Part shown: positions 35,131-46,601 of the stretch, in pieces
How the letters are laid out: each line of letters starts with the position of its first letter
How positions within the stretch are numbered: position 1 is the stretch's first letter
DNA from: Hyparrhenia diplandra
Taxonomy: Eukaryota; Streptophyta; Magnoliopsida; Poales; Poaceae
NCBI GenBank assembly: GCA_015847255.1
Contig: JADLZK010010872.1
Location: forward strand, 56,302-120,301
Direction of reading: 5' to 3'
Length of the DNA stretch: 64,000 nucleotides
The notes under the pieces: model-generated
The model's database searches: none
What the model was told of the DNA's origin: nothing
What the model saw: the letters and a program-made list of their open reading frames with translations, nothing else
Position numbers and translations under genes: made by a program

Positions 35131-35473
35131 GGCCTAGCCCGGTCCAGCAATTCAGCGACTCGAGGAGCAAGCAAAGCCACCAGGCCTCCCCCGGCGGCGC
35201 GGCTCTGACTCTGACCGTCGGTCAAGACTATTCACGCGCCACCACAGCGACCGCGAGGGCGAGGCAACCAGCAACCTGCCCCATTTCCCGTCCCGTCTCA
35301 GCGCATCACCCCTACAAAAACCCCCGGCCCTCCGCCTCAGCACTCTCCCATTGTAGCGGGGCCAGCGCACGCACGCAGCCACCCACCCCCAAAAACACTC
35401 CGGAATCTCATTGGGTTGCCAGTTGACGGTAGCAGCTCGTCGTTGTGGTGCGGGGTGCGGATTGGTTAACGAG
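35131..35473 (+). promoter_or_regulatory. PDR gene promoter and 5' UTR, conserved in the second copy
   Basis: Similar to 62175-62635 in order and sequence: GGCC(T/C)AGCCCGGTCCA, GAGCAAGCAAAGC, CTGACCGTCGGTCA, CACCCCTACAAAA-type core, CTCCGCCTCA, and CCGGAATCTCA before the ATG. No canonical TATA box is visible; CTACAAAAAC near 35310 may serve as a weak one. The palindrome TGACCGTCGGTCA at 35212-35224 contains two opposed TGACC cores, which resemble the core of WRKY-factor W-boxes. Transcription start is not determined. Confidence 0.65.
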
Positions 35474-38400
35474 ATGGACGCGACGGCGGAAATTCAGAAA
35501 GTGGCGAGTATGCGACGGGGAACAGCAGCTCCATATGGCGGCGCGGCGACGACGTGTTCTCGCGCTCGTCTAGGGAGGAGGACGACGAGGAGTCGCTACG
35601 CTGGGCCGCGCTGGAGAAGCTGCCCACCTACGACCGCGTCCGCCGCGCCTTGGTCCCGCTCGGCGAGGAGGCCGGCGGCGGCAAGGGTCTCGTGGACGTC
35701 GACGTGCTCAGCCTCGCCCCGAACGACAGGCGGGCGCTGCTTGAGCGCCTCGTCCGCGTCGCCGACGAGGACAACGAGCGGTTCCTGCTCAAGCTCAAAG
35801 ACCGTGTCGACAGGTAGCCCCTCGGTCCTCGGCCTCGCCCGCTCCGTGACGAGCCGCGCGCTGTTGCCCTCAATTCGTATCGCTCGCCGGGTGTCTGACG
35901 ATTTCCGTGCTCGCTCGCGTGTTTGATTGATGCAGGGTCGGGATCGACATGCCCACGATCGAGGTGCGGTTCCAGAACCTTGAGGCGGAGGCCGAGGTGC
36001 GCGTCGGCAGCAGCGGCCTCCCCACCGTGCTCAACTCCATCGTCAACACGGTCGAGGTATGTAAGCCAGCCATCGCCCCGTTACTTGCTTCCTATCGGAT
36101 AGCGAAAGACGATCGATTTTGAACTTTGGTCGGTGCGCCTTTTTGTTCGACGCAGGAAGCGGCGAACGCGATGCACATACTGCCCAGTAGGAAGCGGATC
36201 ATGCCCATCCTCCACGATGTCAGCGGAATCATCAAGCCTCGCAGGTAGTTGAGTAACACAACTGCTTTTTTTTTTTTTTTTGTTTCTTTGTAAAAGAACA
36301 ATTGAGCAAAACAATTGCACTTTTTTTTTTTGTTCTTTTTTCTTGTTCTCAAGAAGTCATACTATTTATTTATCTACAGAGTCTATGAGTTGTCTTTTTT
36401 GATAAGTAATAATAATTCTATATTCCCGTTGGTTTCACTTTGTGTTGGTCACTGGATTAGTAATCGTCTACTCATCACTGGAGGAAAGAAAAAAAGAAGA
36501 GAACATCTCCGGTGCTACCTAAATTTAATTTAGTTAGCCACCAATTTACAAACTACCTAAATTCCCTCGACATTCCCAGCAGTTTTTTTTTTTATATAAT
36601 TAGGGTATCCCCATTTCCATTCATAAAATGGAAATACGCAATGTCATACAAGAGTTTTACAGCAAAATGAGATAAGAAAGTAACAGAGGTCTGAAAATAG
36701 CTAAACGTGCACCCAGCTTGGGGTCATCTTGACTTCAGATATCGAACTCCACACCTCCTTTCCAGTCTTTCATCAAACATACTCCCTCCGTCCCTAAAAT
36801 AAACGACGTTTTGGGTTTTCGTCTCTGAAGTTTGACGATTTGTCCGTAGAAGATTTAAATCTCCAAATAAATTTGTTAAAAAACTAGATCAAAAGATCTT
36901 TCCAATGATACTAATTATGTAATATAAATATTAATCCTATTTTAGTATATAATTGGGCGTATGTTTTACCGGGAAGAAAAACGTTGTTTATTTTGGGACG
37001 GAGGGAGTACAGAAAGACAGAGTCTGAATGACATGTCGGTCCCATGTGTCATCATCTTCCCATCTCTGCTTCACAAATGAAATCGACCATCGTGGCCGCG
37101 GGGAGGGGCGCGTCCTCGAGAGCTGGGGGTGGTGTGGTCACGGCCGCTCGCGGGGATGGTTCCGCCCTCTGCCGGGTATGGCTGCGCCCGTGCAAAGGGG
37201 CGTCGGGTGCCTCGCAGGGGAGGACCGTGGCGGCAGGGAGCGTCGCTGCCTCGCCGAGGACGACCGCGGAGGCAGTGGGGCGGGGGGCGCCATCGTTCGG
37301 ACAGAGGGATGTGCGGATGGTATGGGGCGCCAGAGGTCGGGGCAGCCGGAGAATCGGCCCGAGGAGGTGCCATCGGGGGCGGATGCCGCCGGCCGGAGGA
37401 GGTCGGGGGCGGATGCGGCTACGGAGGGCTGGATCCTCCCGCGGCCATGGCGCTTGGCACGCCGGTGAAGCGGTGGAGGAGGAGCGACGCGGCTGCAGGT
37501 CGGGGCGGCGGCGGAGTCGCGCCTCGCGCGAGTAGCGGAATTGGTAGCGAAAGGAGAGTTTGAGGTAGCCCCACAAATTTGTTGGGTCAAATAGTAGTGT
37601 GCTGACCTGTGTTTTTTTTTCCCTAATTTACTATCTAAATCTAGGATAAGCAGTCTTTTTAGGTAGCTGCTGGAGATGCTCTCAGTAGTCTGGGACTACG
37701 AGTCTTTGATTTCTTTGTTTCTTCCATCATTATAATTCTATTTTTACGTTTATGCAGGATGACACTTCTGTTAGGTCCGCCTGGATCAGGCAAGACCACT
37801 TTGTTGCTCGCCTTGGCAGGAAGGCTTGACAAAGACCTCAAGGTAGTACAGAATGCATCCTTATAATTGTTCGCAATAATTACGCCTCTCAAAATTCAGC
37901 CTTCATTATCTCGTTCATCGCATTCCGTCGACATCTATTTTAGTTTGTTGTGAACTTCTACACAAAACTGGGCAGTCAAGAAACAAGGCATCTTTCATAG
38001 GCAACTGTTGCATGTTTGTACGAACTACTCTAATGAAATGTACAGTGACTAATGTTAAGTGAAACACGGTGCAGTTTTCAGGCAAAGTGACCTATAATGG
38101 TCAGGAGATGGCAGAGTTTGTTCCAGAAAGGACGGCCCGCGTACATCAGCCAGCATGACCTCCACATAGGAGAGATGACTGTGAGGGAGACGCTTGCATT
38201 CTCTGCACGCTGCCAGGCGTCGGCTCCCGTTTTGGTACAGTTCGAGCAATTAGTCATGCGATACATGCATATGCATTTGTTCTGCTTGCCTACCATGTAG
38301 AGGATTTCCACTATTCATTGATATGCTTATCGGGTCTCGCTTCTTTCCCTAATGTTGTTAGATATGCTGACTGAGTTGTCGAGGCGAGAGAAGGCAGCCA

Positions 38401-41400
38401 ATATCAAGCCTGATGCTGATATTGATGCATTCATGAAGGCATGCTATCCTGACTAAATCCAGTAGATCTTTTTTTTTTATCATAGATTATGGTTCCTTGA
38501 ATAATGGGCCAATCATAATCAAAACTGAGTATGGTTTTCCTGCTTAATTTAATTAGGCGTCTTCAATGGGTGGGCAAGATGCCAATGTGGTCACTGACTA
38601 TATTCTGAAGGTATACATTGCAAATTTAGCCTCAAATCTAGCAATTTTTAGATTGACATACTCAAATATATCTTAACTATCTTTTCTAAAAAAAATATGT
38701 ATATCTTAACTATGTACCCTCCACTCGCTGCAGATATTGGGACTAGACATATGCGCAGACACAATGGTAGGGGATGAGATGCTCAGGGGCATATCTGGTG
38801 GACAACGGAAGCGTGTTACAACTGGTAAAACTGTCTTTCATAACCATACTAGGCCAACAACATTGCCTTTGCTGAAATTCTTTCTTAATTATATCATTTG
38901 GATGTTTCCTTCAGGTGAGATGCTGGTTGGGCCAGCCAGGGCACTTTTCATGGACGAGATCTCAACTGGGCTTGACAGCTCCACTACATTCCAAATTGTG
39001 AATTCACTCAGGCAGTCCATTCACATTCTCGGTGGCACAGCTGTTATCTCCCTACTGCAGCCGGCACCTGAGACTTATAACTTGTTTGATGACATCATAC
39101 TCCTCTCAGATGGCCAGGTTGTCTACCAGGGCCCCCGAGAAGAAGTGCTTGAGTTTTTTGAGTCATTAGGTTTCAGATGCCCTGAGAGGAAGGGTGTCGC
39201 TGATTTCCTGCAAGAAGTATGTATCGTGCCTCCATATTTCAGTATACATTAGTGCATAAAGTTCCTGTTATCATATCTAATTGAAATGCTGGGCAGGTGA
39301 CTTCGAAAAAAGATCAGAAACAGTACTGGGCGCGGCCTGATGAGCCCTATAGGTTTGTGCCTGTAAAGAAATTTGCCACTGCATTTAAGTCATTCCACAC
39401 GGGGAGAGCTATAACAAATGAGCTTGCTGTTCCGTTCGACAAGAGCAAAAGCCACCCAGCCGCATTAACCACCACGAGGTGCGGCGTGAGTGGCAAGGAG
39501 CTGCTCAAAGCAAACATAGACGGGAAATCCTTCTCATGAAGAGGAACTCTTTTGTCTACATGTTCAGAGTCTTCCAGGTAACTCACAAGTCCAAACAGTA
39601 TGATCGATTGGCATGTAAGGAAAAAAAAATAACAAAACACAACTAACTCTGATGCTCTGGAATTACAGCTGATGCTGCTGTCAATCATTGCAATGACTGT
39701 ATTCTTCCGCACGAAGATGAAGCATGACACCGTGACTGACGGTGGTATCTACCTGGGTGCAGCCTTCTTTGGTGTGCTTATCATCATGTTCAATGGCTTC
39801 TCTGAGCTGGCATTAACTGTCTTCAAGCTGCCTGTATTCTTTAAACAGAGGAATCTCCTTTTCTTTCCGGCATGGTCCTACACTATACCCTCATGGATCC
39901 TTAAGATACCCATCACATTTATCGAGGTTGCAGGTTATGTTTTCTTGACATACTATGTCATTGGGTTCGACCCAAATGTAGGCAGGTGAGAGATTATCCA
40001 ATTGTTTAAATGTTTATTACTCAAGTTATGTGCTACGAATGTTCTAACATTAATAGTTACCCCCAGGTTCTTCAAGCAGTATCTGCTTCTGTTTGGGGTC
40101 AATCAGATGGCAGCGTCACTCTTCCGGTTTATTGCTGGGGTATCGAGGGACATGATTGTTGCTAATGTTCTCGGATCGTTCATGTTGCTGGTTATCTTGT
40201 CGTTGGGAGGATTTATTCTAAACAAAGGTTGGAACTCATCTTTCTCTCTCTTTGTAATTAGTTGCAATGTAGGTTCTTCTTAAATCAATGCTTCTCTGTA
40301 TTTCGTCTTGCAGATAAGGTTAAAAATATTGGATATGGGGCTACTGGATCTCCCCATTGATGTATGCACAAAATGCCATTTCAGTGAATGAGATGTTGGG
40401 TCACAGCTGGGACAAAGTATTGAATATCACTGCCTCCAACGAGACCCTTGGTGTGCAAATCCTTAAGTCCCGTGCAGTATTTGCAGAAGCAAAGTGGTAC
40501 TGGATTGGCTTTGGTGCTATGGTTGGGTTCACCATACTCTTCAACGCTCTCTTCACTCTTGCCCTTACATACCTTAAGCGTGAGTTACTCACAAACTGAT
40601 TTCCTCTTGTTCTCGATTTCAATGTATTGGAACCTGTGAAGTCTGAATGGTTCCATCCTGTTAACGTCCAGCTTATGGCAACTCCCGGCCATCTGTATCT
40701 GAAGAGGAGCTGGAGGAGAAGCATGCCAATATCAAAGGGGAAGTTCTGGATGGCAATCACTTGGTATCACTAAGCAGTCATCGACCAACAGGAGGCAACA
40801 CTGAAACTGATTCAGCAATCATGGAAGATGATTCCGCCTCGACTAAAAGGGGAATGATCCTCCCGTTTGAACCACTCTCAATCACCTTTGACAACATCAA
40901 ATACTCTGTCGACATGCCACAGGTGAGAGATATAAAGCCCGTTACACTATCAACAAATCTAATTTCATCACTATTTTGTAACCTTTGGTCATTAAATTAT
41001 TTTCAGGAAATGAAAGCACAAGGTGTACAAGAAGATCGTTTGGAGCTCCTCAAAGGTGTCAGCGGATCTTTTAGGCCTGGCGTGCTGACCGCACTGATGG
41101 GCGTCAGCGGTGCAGGAAAAACTACCTTGATGGATGTGTTGGCTGGGAGAAAGACAGGTGGATACATTGAAGGAGACATCAGCATTTCAGGATACCCGAA
41201 GAAACAAGAAACCTTTGCACGTGTATCAGGATACTGTGAACAAAATGATATCCACTCACCGCATGTGACAGTCTATGAGTCCTTGCTTTTTCTCAGCATG
41301 GCTCCGGCTTCCCAATGACGTCGATTCAAACAAAAGAAAGGTTTGTTCAACAAGATAGTTGTAATTACCACCATTTGAAGGTTACTTTGCTAGATAGTTT

Positions 41401-43546
41401 CTCACCATTATATGTGCAGATCTTTATTGAGGAGGTGATGGAGCTTGTGGAGCTCAAACCACTGAGAAATGCATTGGTCGGACTTCCTGGAGTGAATGGT
41501 CTATCAACAGAGCAGAGGAAAAGGCTTACTATTGCTGTGGAACTTGTTGCAAATCCATCAATCATCTTTATGGATGAGCCAACCTCAGGGCTTGATGCCC
41601 GAGCTGCTGCAATTGTGATGCGGACGGTGAGGAACACTGTTGATACTGGTAGAACTGTGGTCTGCACGATACATCAGCCTAGCATTGACATATTTGAAGC
41701 ATTTGATGAGGTGAGTGAGATTTCACATAGGATTACTTCCAACTACCCTCTAGTTTCTGGTCAGCATTTGGTCATACTTGTTTTGATGTCCCTGGTTTTC
41801 CAAACCTTGAACTATGTTGCAACTTGGAATGTCTAAAATGTTTGATCAATGCGTGCAGCTTTTGCTTATGAAGCGTGGCGGAGAAGAAATCTATGCTGGT
41901 CCACTTGGACATCATTCTTCAGAGCTAATCAAGTATTTTGAGGTACATGATATTAGAGGAATATGAATTATCCATCTATAAAATTTCTTCGGAATTACTG
42001 AGAATACCTTGTGGTTTGATATTATCCAGGGGATTCAAGGCGTCAGCAAAATTAAAGATGGGTACAATCCAGCAACATGGATGCTGGAAGTGACCACAGC
42101 TTCTCAGGAACAAATTTTAGGTGTTGATTTCAGTGACATATACAAGAAATCTGAACTCTACCAGTAAGTAAATTATAATCCATACTAGTCACTTCATCTT
42201 TGAGAATAACCATAAACAGGGTACATACGAATGCACTTTGCACTTTCCAGTAAAAAAACATAACTCATCTTGCTTCTCCATGGAATTTCTGCAGTAGATG
42301 ATGTGTGTTGCTTGTTACATTTTACAGGAGAAACAAAGCGCTGATAAAGGAATTAAGCCAACCAGCGCCAGCTTCAAGTGACTTGCATTTCCCTAGCAAG
42401 TATGCACGGTCTTCATTTACACAATGCATGGCTTGCCTGTGGAAGCAGAACCTATCATATTGGAGGAACCCTCCTTACAATACCGTTAGGTTCTTTTTCA
42501 CTACCATCATTGCTCTCCTCCTTGGCACCATCTTTTTGGGACCTAGGCGGCAAAGTGTAAGTCCTGCCGATCTATGCTATTGCTTGTGGCAAACAAGTGG
42601 CTTGACCTTCAGTTTTTTATTCACGTTTTGCTTTTTATTAATCCAGGTCTACATCGCAAGAATTGTTCAATGCCATGGGATCAATGTACGCTGCGGTGAT
42701 CTTGATCGGGGTAATGAATTCTACCTCAGTTCAGCCAGTTGTGGCCGTGGAGCGGACAGTCTTTTACCGTGAAAGAGCTGCTGGCATGTACTCAGCATTC
42801 CCATATGCCTTTGGCCAGGTGAATGGTTCTCCTGGAAATCAGTTTTCACACGCCACATTTTGTGCTGCTTATTGCCTGTTGATCCATATTCTAGAGAGCA
42901 GGGCACTGATTGATCAATTTGTCACCTCGCAGGTTGTCATTGAGCTCCCATACGCACTGGTTCAGGATATTCTGTACGGTGTCATAGTGTACTCCATGAT
43001 TGGGTTCGAGTGGACGGTTGCCAAGTTCTTTTGGTACCTGTTCTTTGCTTACTTCACGCTGCTCTACTTCACATTCTACGGTATGATGGCTGTCGGGCTG
43101 ACACCTAACTACCACATCGCTGCCATCGTCTCCTCGGCATTCTACGCCATCTGGAACCTCTTCTCTGGGTTCATCATCCCCCGACCAGTAAGACCTCACC
43201 ATGCCCCATGCAACTTTTCTCTACCGTTTCGAAAGTAGCAAAGCTCATTTCCGTTCTTGCCTCCTGTTACCTTTAGAAAACACCGATCTGGTGGAGGTGG
43301 TACTGCTGGATTTGCCCCGTGGCGTGGACGTTGTATGGGCTTGTGGTGTCACAGTTCGGTGACGTCACGACTCATTTGGACGATGGAACACCCGATGGAA
43401 CGACCGTGAAGATGTTTGTCGAGAACTACTTCGACTTCAAGCACAGCTGGCTGGGGTTGGTGGCCGCCGTGGTCGTGGCATTCCCGGTGCTCTTTGCGAC
43501 CCTGTTTGGCTTTGCCATCATGAAGCTGAACTTCCAGAAGAGATAA
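35474..43546 (+). CDS. PDR-type ABCG transporter, full-size (22 exons, seven single-base frame breaks)
   Basis: Full-size ABC transporter of the plant pleiotropic drug resistance subfamily, close to the rice ABCG36/PDR clade; these are plasma-membrane exporters with the order NBD-TMD-NBD-TMD. Exons by homology and splice sites: 35474-35813, 35936-36056, 36156-36244, 37758-37842, 38075-38234, 38362-38438, 38557-38610, 38734-38824, 38915-39216, 39297-39577, 39669-39985, 40067-40227, 40314-40579, 40672-40922, 41007-41340, 41420-41710, 41859-41942, 42030-42163, 42328-42556, 42647-42818, 42933-43187, 43277-43546. NBD1: Walker A GPPGSGKTT (exon 4), signature SGGQRKRVTTG (exons 8/9), Walker B ALFMDE. 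NBD2: GVSGAGKTT (exon 15), LSTEQRKRLT and IIFMDEPTSGLD (exon 16). Membrane segments lie in exons 11-13 and 19-22. Total 4,364 nt. Breaks: deletions at 35517-35520, 38216, 39521, 40322-40326; insertions at 38136-38138, 41287-41291, 42533-42537. Correcting these gives 4,365 nt, about 1,454 residues, normal for the family. Confidence 0.88.
36501..37681. mobile_element. Insertion in intron 3, absent from the second PDR copy
   Basis: The intron is about 1.5 kb here but about 0.25 kb in the second copy (63432-63688). Homology resumes on both sides (TAATAATAATTCTATATTCCCGTTGGTTT before, GTAGTCTGGG after). The insert ends GAACATCTCC...GGAGATGCTC form a short inverted repeat of a kind common at grass DNA-transposon ends, and both ends continue with GCTACC-like words. 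It contains a nested Stowaway MITE (36782-37007) and a GC-rich block (37040-37560) with meaningless open frames. No clear target duplication was seen, so the class is uncertain. Confidence 0.65.
36782..37007. mobile_element. Stowaway MITE, 226 bp, TA target duplication
   Basis: The two ends are about 30-bp near-perfect inverted repeats starting CTCCCTCCGTCCC and followed by AAAATAAACNACG. TA flanks both sides (36780-36781, 37008-37009). It is nested inside the intron-3 insertion of the transporter gene. Confidence 0.93.
38439..38556 (+). other. GC-AG intron (intron 6) of the PDR gene
   Basis: Exon 6 ends ATGAAG and the intron starts GCATGC, ending TTAATTAG before GCGTCTTC. Using GC as the 5' splice site joins Met-Lys to Ala-Ser-Ser-Met in frame, as in family members. 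No GT donor nearby keeps the frame and the conserved sequence. GC-AG introns are a known minor class spliced by the main spliceosome. Confidence 0.75.
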
Positions 43547-45690
43547 TGACGATAGGAGCTGGGAAATCACGTCCTGGATTTTGCATTCGTTAGGCCATGC
43601 AAATAGATTTGACTATGCATATTGGGAGAGGACGCCATATCTACTGATTCGTTGATTAGTTAAAGTTATAGAAGTTATTTTGATTCTTTTCTTTTTTTGT
43701 TGAGAGGGATGGCGTAGTATTTTGTATAGGATGTTTCACAAATCTAGTAACTTTTGTAAGCTTATAGCCCCTTGCAAAGGATCAGTTGGAGAAGGCAAGG
43801 AAATACCTCGTGCGTTGCTGTTGACTTAAGCATATACATACTGTTTTTATACGATGTGTGTATAAGTAGAGAAGATCATAAAAACCTGGTCTTGCAAAAG
43901 ATCAGGTTGAGAAGTCATTAAGATTTGTGTTTTGGGTTCAGGTTCATCCATAAACTTTCAAGGACATCTTTAAACCTTTCTTTTCGGGTCAGTAAAGAAA
44001 AAATGTTACTGCAGCTATTTTTATTTTCCTGTACTTGAAGAAAATGCCAACAAAGTCTCCTAAAAACTGAGACTCATTTTTTTCAGAGCTGGTTATGTGC
44101 AGAGGGAGAACCAATGTCACTTTGCACTGTAAGAGATACTATGTGAATATTTTTATGTGGACTGAAAGAGATACTATCTGAAAAAAAAATTTCTATAATG
44201 AAAATCTATCTGCATTTTGCCTGATAGTTGCAGAGTGAACAGCTATTTTTTCTGAAAGAAAACTGCAGCTCAGCTATCTGGATGGTGCTATATGCTCACA
44301 GGTGCTGCTTGGTGGGAATTCATTTAAGCACTTCTGTATATGCTCACAGGTGGTACTTGTGAATTCATTTATCCTCAATTCTTTTTTTTTTTTTTTCTGG
44401 TGGGAATGAGTGGGTACAGCTCTGATGTTCCAATTCCACAATTGTAACAATCTATCCTGTAATGGTTTGAAACAGTACAATGTGTAGGTACAGCTCTGTT
44501 GAATTCAATGTATCCATATTTTTTTATTCAGTTTGATCTTCTTCACTCAATCAGTCAGGTTGAATGTGCTGTTATTTTTCAGCTGCTCGGGCACTGTTGC
44601 TATAATGAGCAGTTCTGCTATCTTTCAATTGAATTGAATGTGTTGTTATCTTTCAGGCTGGAACACTGCCCAAATCCAACTGTTCCTCCCTGTATGCATG
44701 ATCTACGGAGATCATGCTATATCTCCATGAATTAACAGCAGCTCAGCATGTACCTAAAAATTATCTGCACATCAGAAAATAAGCAAAGTAGACAGGACAT
44801 GCAGATGTGTCAGCTTATTTGTGGCTAAAAAACTTAGAATATTCCTTCAAAAAAAAAATCTTTTCCTTTTGCTGCAGCAAGCTGGACCCATTGTGTTCTT
44901 CCTATGGTCAGTCAGTCAGTCAGTCACAAATTCAGAGCATATTTCACTCCAGTCTGAAATTCTAACAAAAATGGTCCTTGCACATTTTCTTCTGAAGGTC
45001 ATAGTAACATATTTCATCTGATGGGTTGGAATGAACAATGCTAATCAGGAAATATGTTGAAATGGGTTGGACACATACATTGGTAAGTGAAGTTGGAAAC
45101 CTGAAGGCAGTTCTCTATTCACTTTCCATTTTCCCATGGTTAAGCATTTTTTAACTATATGAGATGTTTTCATGTGTCTGGTCATGTCAGTTCTTCAATC
45201 TATATATACTGGTTAAATCCTATTCAGGTTTCTACATCCATATGTCACCTTCAGTTTCTACAATTCAGGTACAAGTTACAAGTTAGCATACTCGTCCAAC
45301 TTCAGTAGCATATTGGACCCAATAATTGAGAATAACTATCAGCTATTCTTGGTAGAGAGGTTAATGATGCAAGGAGCAAAGACATTTGTCAAGACAATGA
45401 CAGAATTTGATAGTGATTTGACCTTCTGTGATGATCCCAAAAAGAACACCAAAGTTTGACTGAATTAGCTCAGATACAGCAAAAGCTCACTGAATTAGCT
45501 GCACAATTCATATTTATGCTCTGCATTTACAGAACAAGATCAGTATTCAGTACAGACTGAATGACCGACATACAGAACTATGAATTGGTAAAAGTAATTT
45601 TTTTGGACAGCAATTTTTTTTGGACACTAAACATAGCATGAATGTGTACAGTAGCATCAAAGAGCCAAAAAAAAGGAAAAGTCTCGCAGA
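43547..45690. other. 3' UTR and downstream DNA of the PDR gene, no further gene seen
   Basis: The first 260 bp (to 43807) are the 3' UTR-like part that is duplicated at 46356-46601. Beyond that the DNA is AT-rich with small repeats (GAATTCATTTA twice near 44317 and 44352, GTCAGTCAGTCAGTCA near 44908) and no supported ORF. Confidence 0.6.
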
Positions 45691-45995
45691 TCAGCAGATG
45701 GGTGCAGCAGCATCGCCGTGCTCACTGCTTTGACCTTGTCTTTCTTTGCACTCTATGCTCGGCAGGCACTGCTTCACAGCTTCGTTGGACGTGTACTCCT
45801 TCGCCCAGCGACGCAGAGCAGGGAAGTTGTCGTCTCCCAGCAAGCTCACGCCGGTCATATCCTCGAACGGCACCATCCAATTGGACATTCCGAGTTCTAT
45901 GTCCAGGTAGCCGACCGAGTCGTCTCAAAGAACCTCTTGCTGTCAACCTGTGCCTCCTCGAGGAGTAGGTTCTCCTTCCTCTCCTTCATGAACCC
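45691..45995 (-). pseudogene. Glutathione S-transferase (tau-class-like) C-terminal fragment
   Basis: The minus strand encodes, after a short Glu/Lys-rich helix-like stretch (KERKENLLLEEA) and FFETTRS, a frame change and then GYLDIELGMSNWMVPFED followed by FPALRRWAKEY, EAVKQCLPS and a stop at 45691. The order (G-Y/F-L/V-D-I box, then FPAL-W, then the CLPS tail) fits the C-terminal helical domain of plant tau-class GSTs, which conjugate glutathione to xenobiotics in the cytosol. The glutathione-binding N-terminal domain is missing. The fragment abuts a copy of the PDR 3' end in opposite orientation. It is too short to be an enzyme. Confidence 0.65.
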
Positions 45996-46601
45996 GTAAG
46001 ACCTCACCATGCCCCCATGCAACTTTTCTCTACCGTTTCGAAAGTAGCAAAGCTCATTTCCGTTCTTGCCTCCTGTTACCTTCAGAAAACACCGATCTGG
46101 TGGAGGTGGTACTGCTGGATTTGCCCCGTGGCGTGGACGTTGTATGGGCTTGTGGTGTCACAGTTCGGTGACGTCACGACTCATTTGGACGATGGAACAC
46201 CCGATGGAACGACCGTGAAGATGTATGTCGAGAACTACTTCGACTTCAAGCACAGCTGGCTGGGGTTGGTGGCCGCCGTGGTCGTGGCATTCCCGGTGCT
46301 CTTTGCGACCCTGTTTGGCTTTGCCATCATGAAGCTGAACTTCCAGAAGAGATAATGACGATAGGAGCTGGGAAATCACGTCCTGGATTTTGCATTCGTT
46401 GGGCCATGCAAATAGATTTGACTATGCATATTGGGAAGGTACGCCATATCTATGGATTCGTTGATTAGTTAAAGCCTTTTTTTTGTGTGTGTGTAGAGGA
46501 TGATGGCGTTGTGTTTTGTATAGGATATTGCACAAATCTAGTAAATTTTGTAAGCTTGTAGCCCCTTGTAAAGGATCAATTGGAGAAGGCAAGGAAATAC
46601 C
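45996..46601 (+). pseudogene. Duplicate of the PDR last intron, last exon and 3' UTR
   Basis: GTAAGACCTCACCATGCCCC onward repeats 43188-43807, including the whole intron 21, exon 22 (46086-46355, stop TAA) and 3' UTR to GGAAATACC. Differences are few: CTTCAG for CTTTAG at the 3' splice site, one Phe-to-Tyr change (ATGTTTGTC to ATGTATGTC), small indels in the UTR. The exon remains open (90 codons with stop), with the last membrane-region motif WWRWYCWICPVAWTLYG, but it has no start, promoter or upstream exons. Reading frame preservation probably reflects a recent origin rather than function. Confidence 0.92.

Noticed and set aside
35411..35926. 171-codon ORF covering PDR exon 1
   Set aside because: It contains the true start peptide but then runs in the wrong frame; the conserved FSRSSREEDDEE frame is the other one, and it reads into the intron.
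45996..46601. Second functional PDR 3' gene segment
   Set aside because: Only the last intron and exon are duplicated, with no upstream exons, start or promoter.
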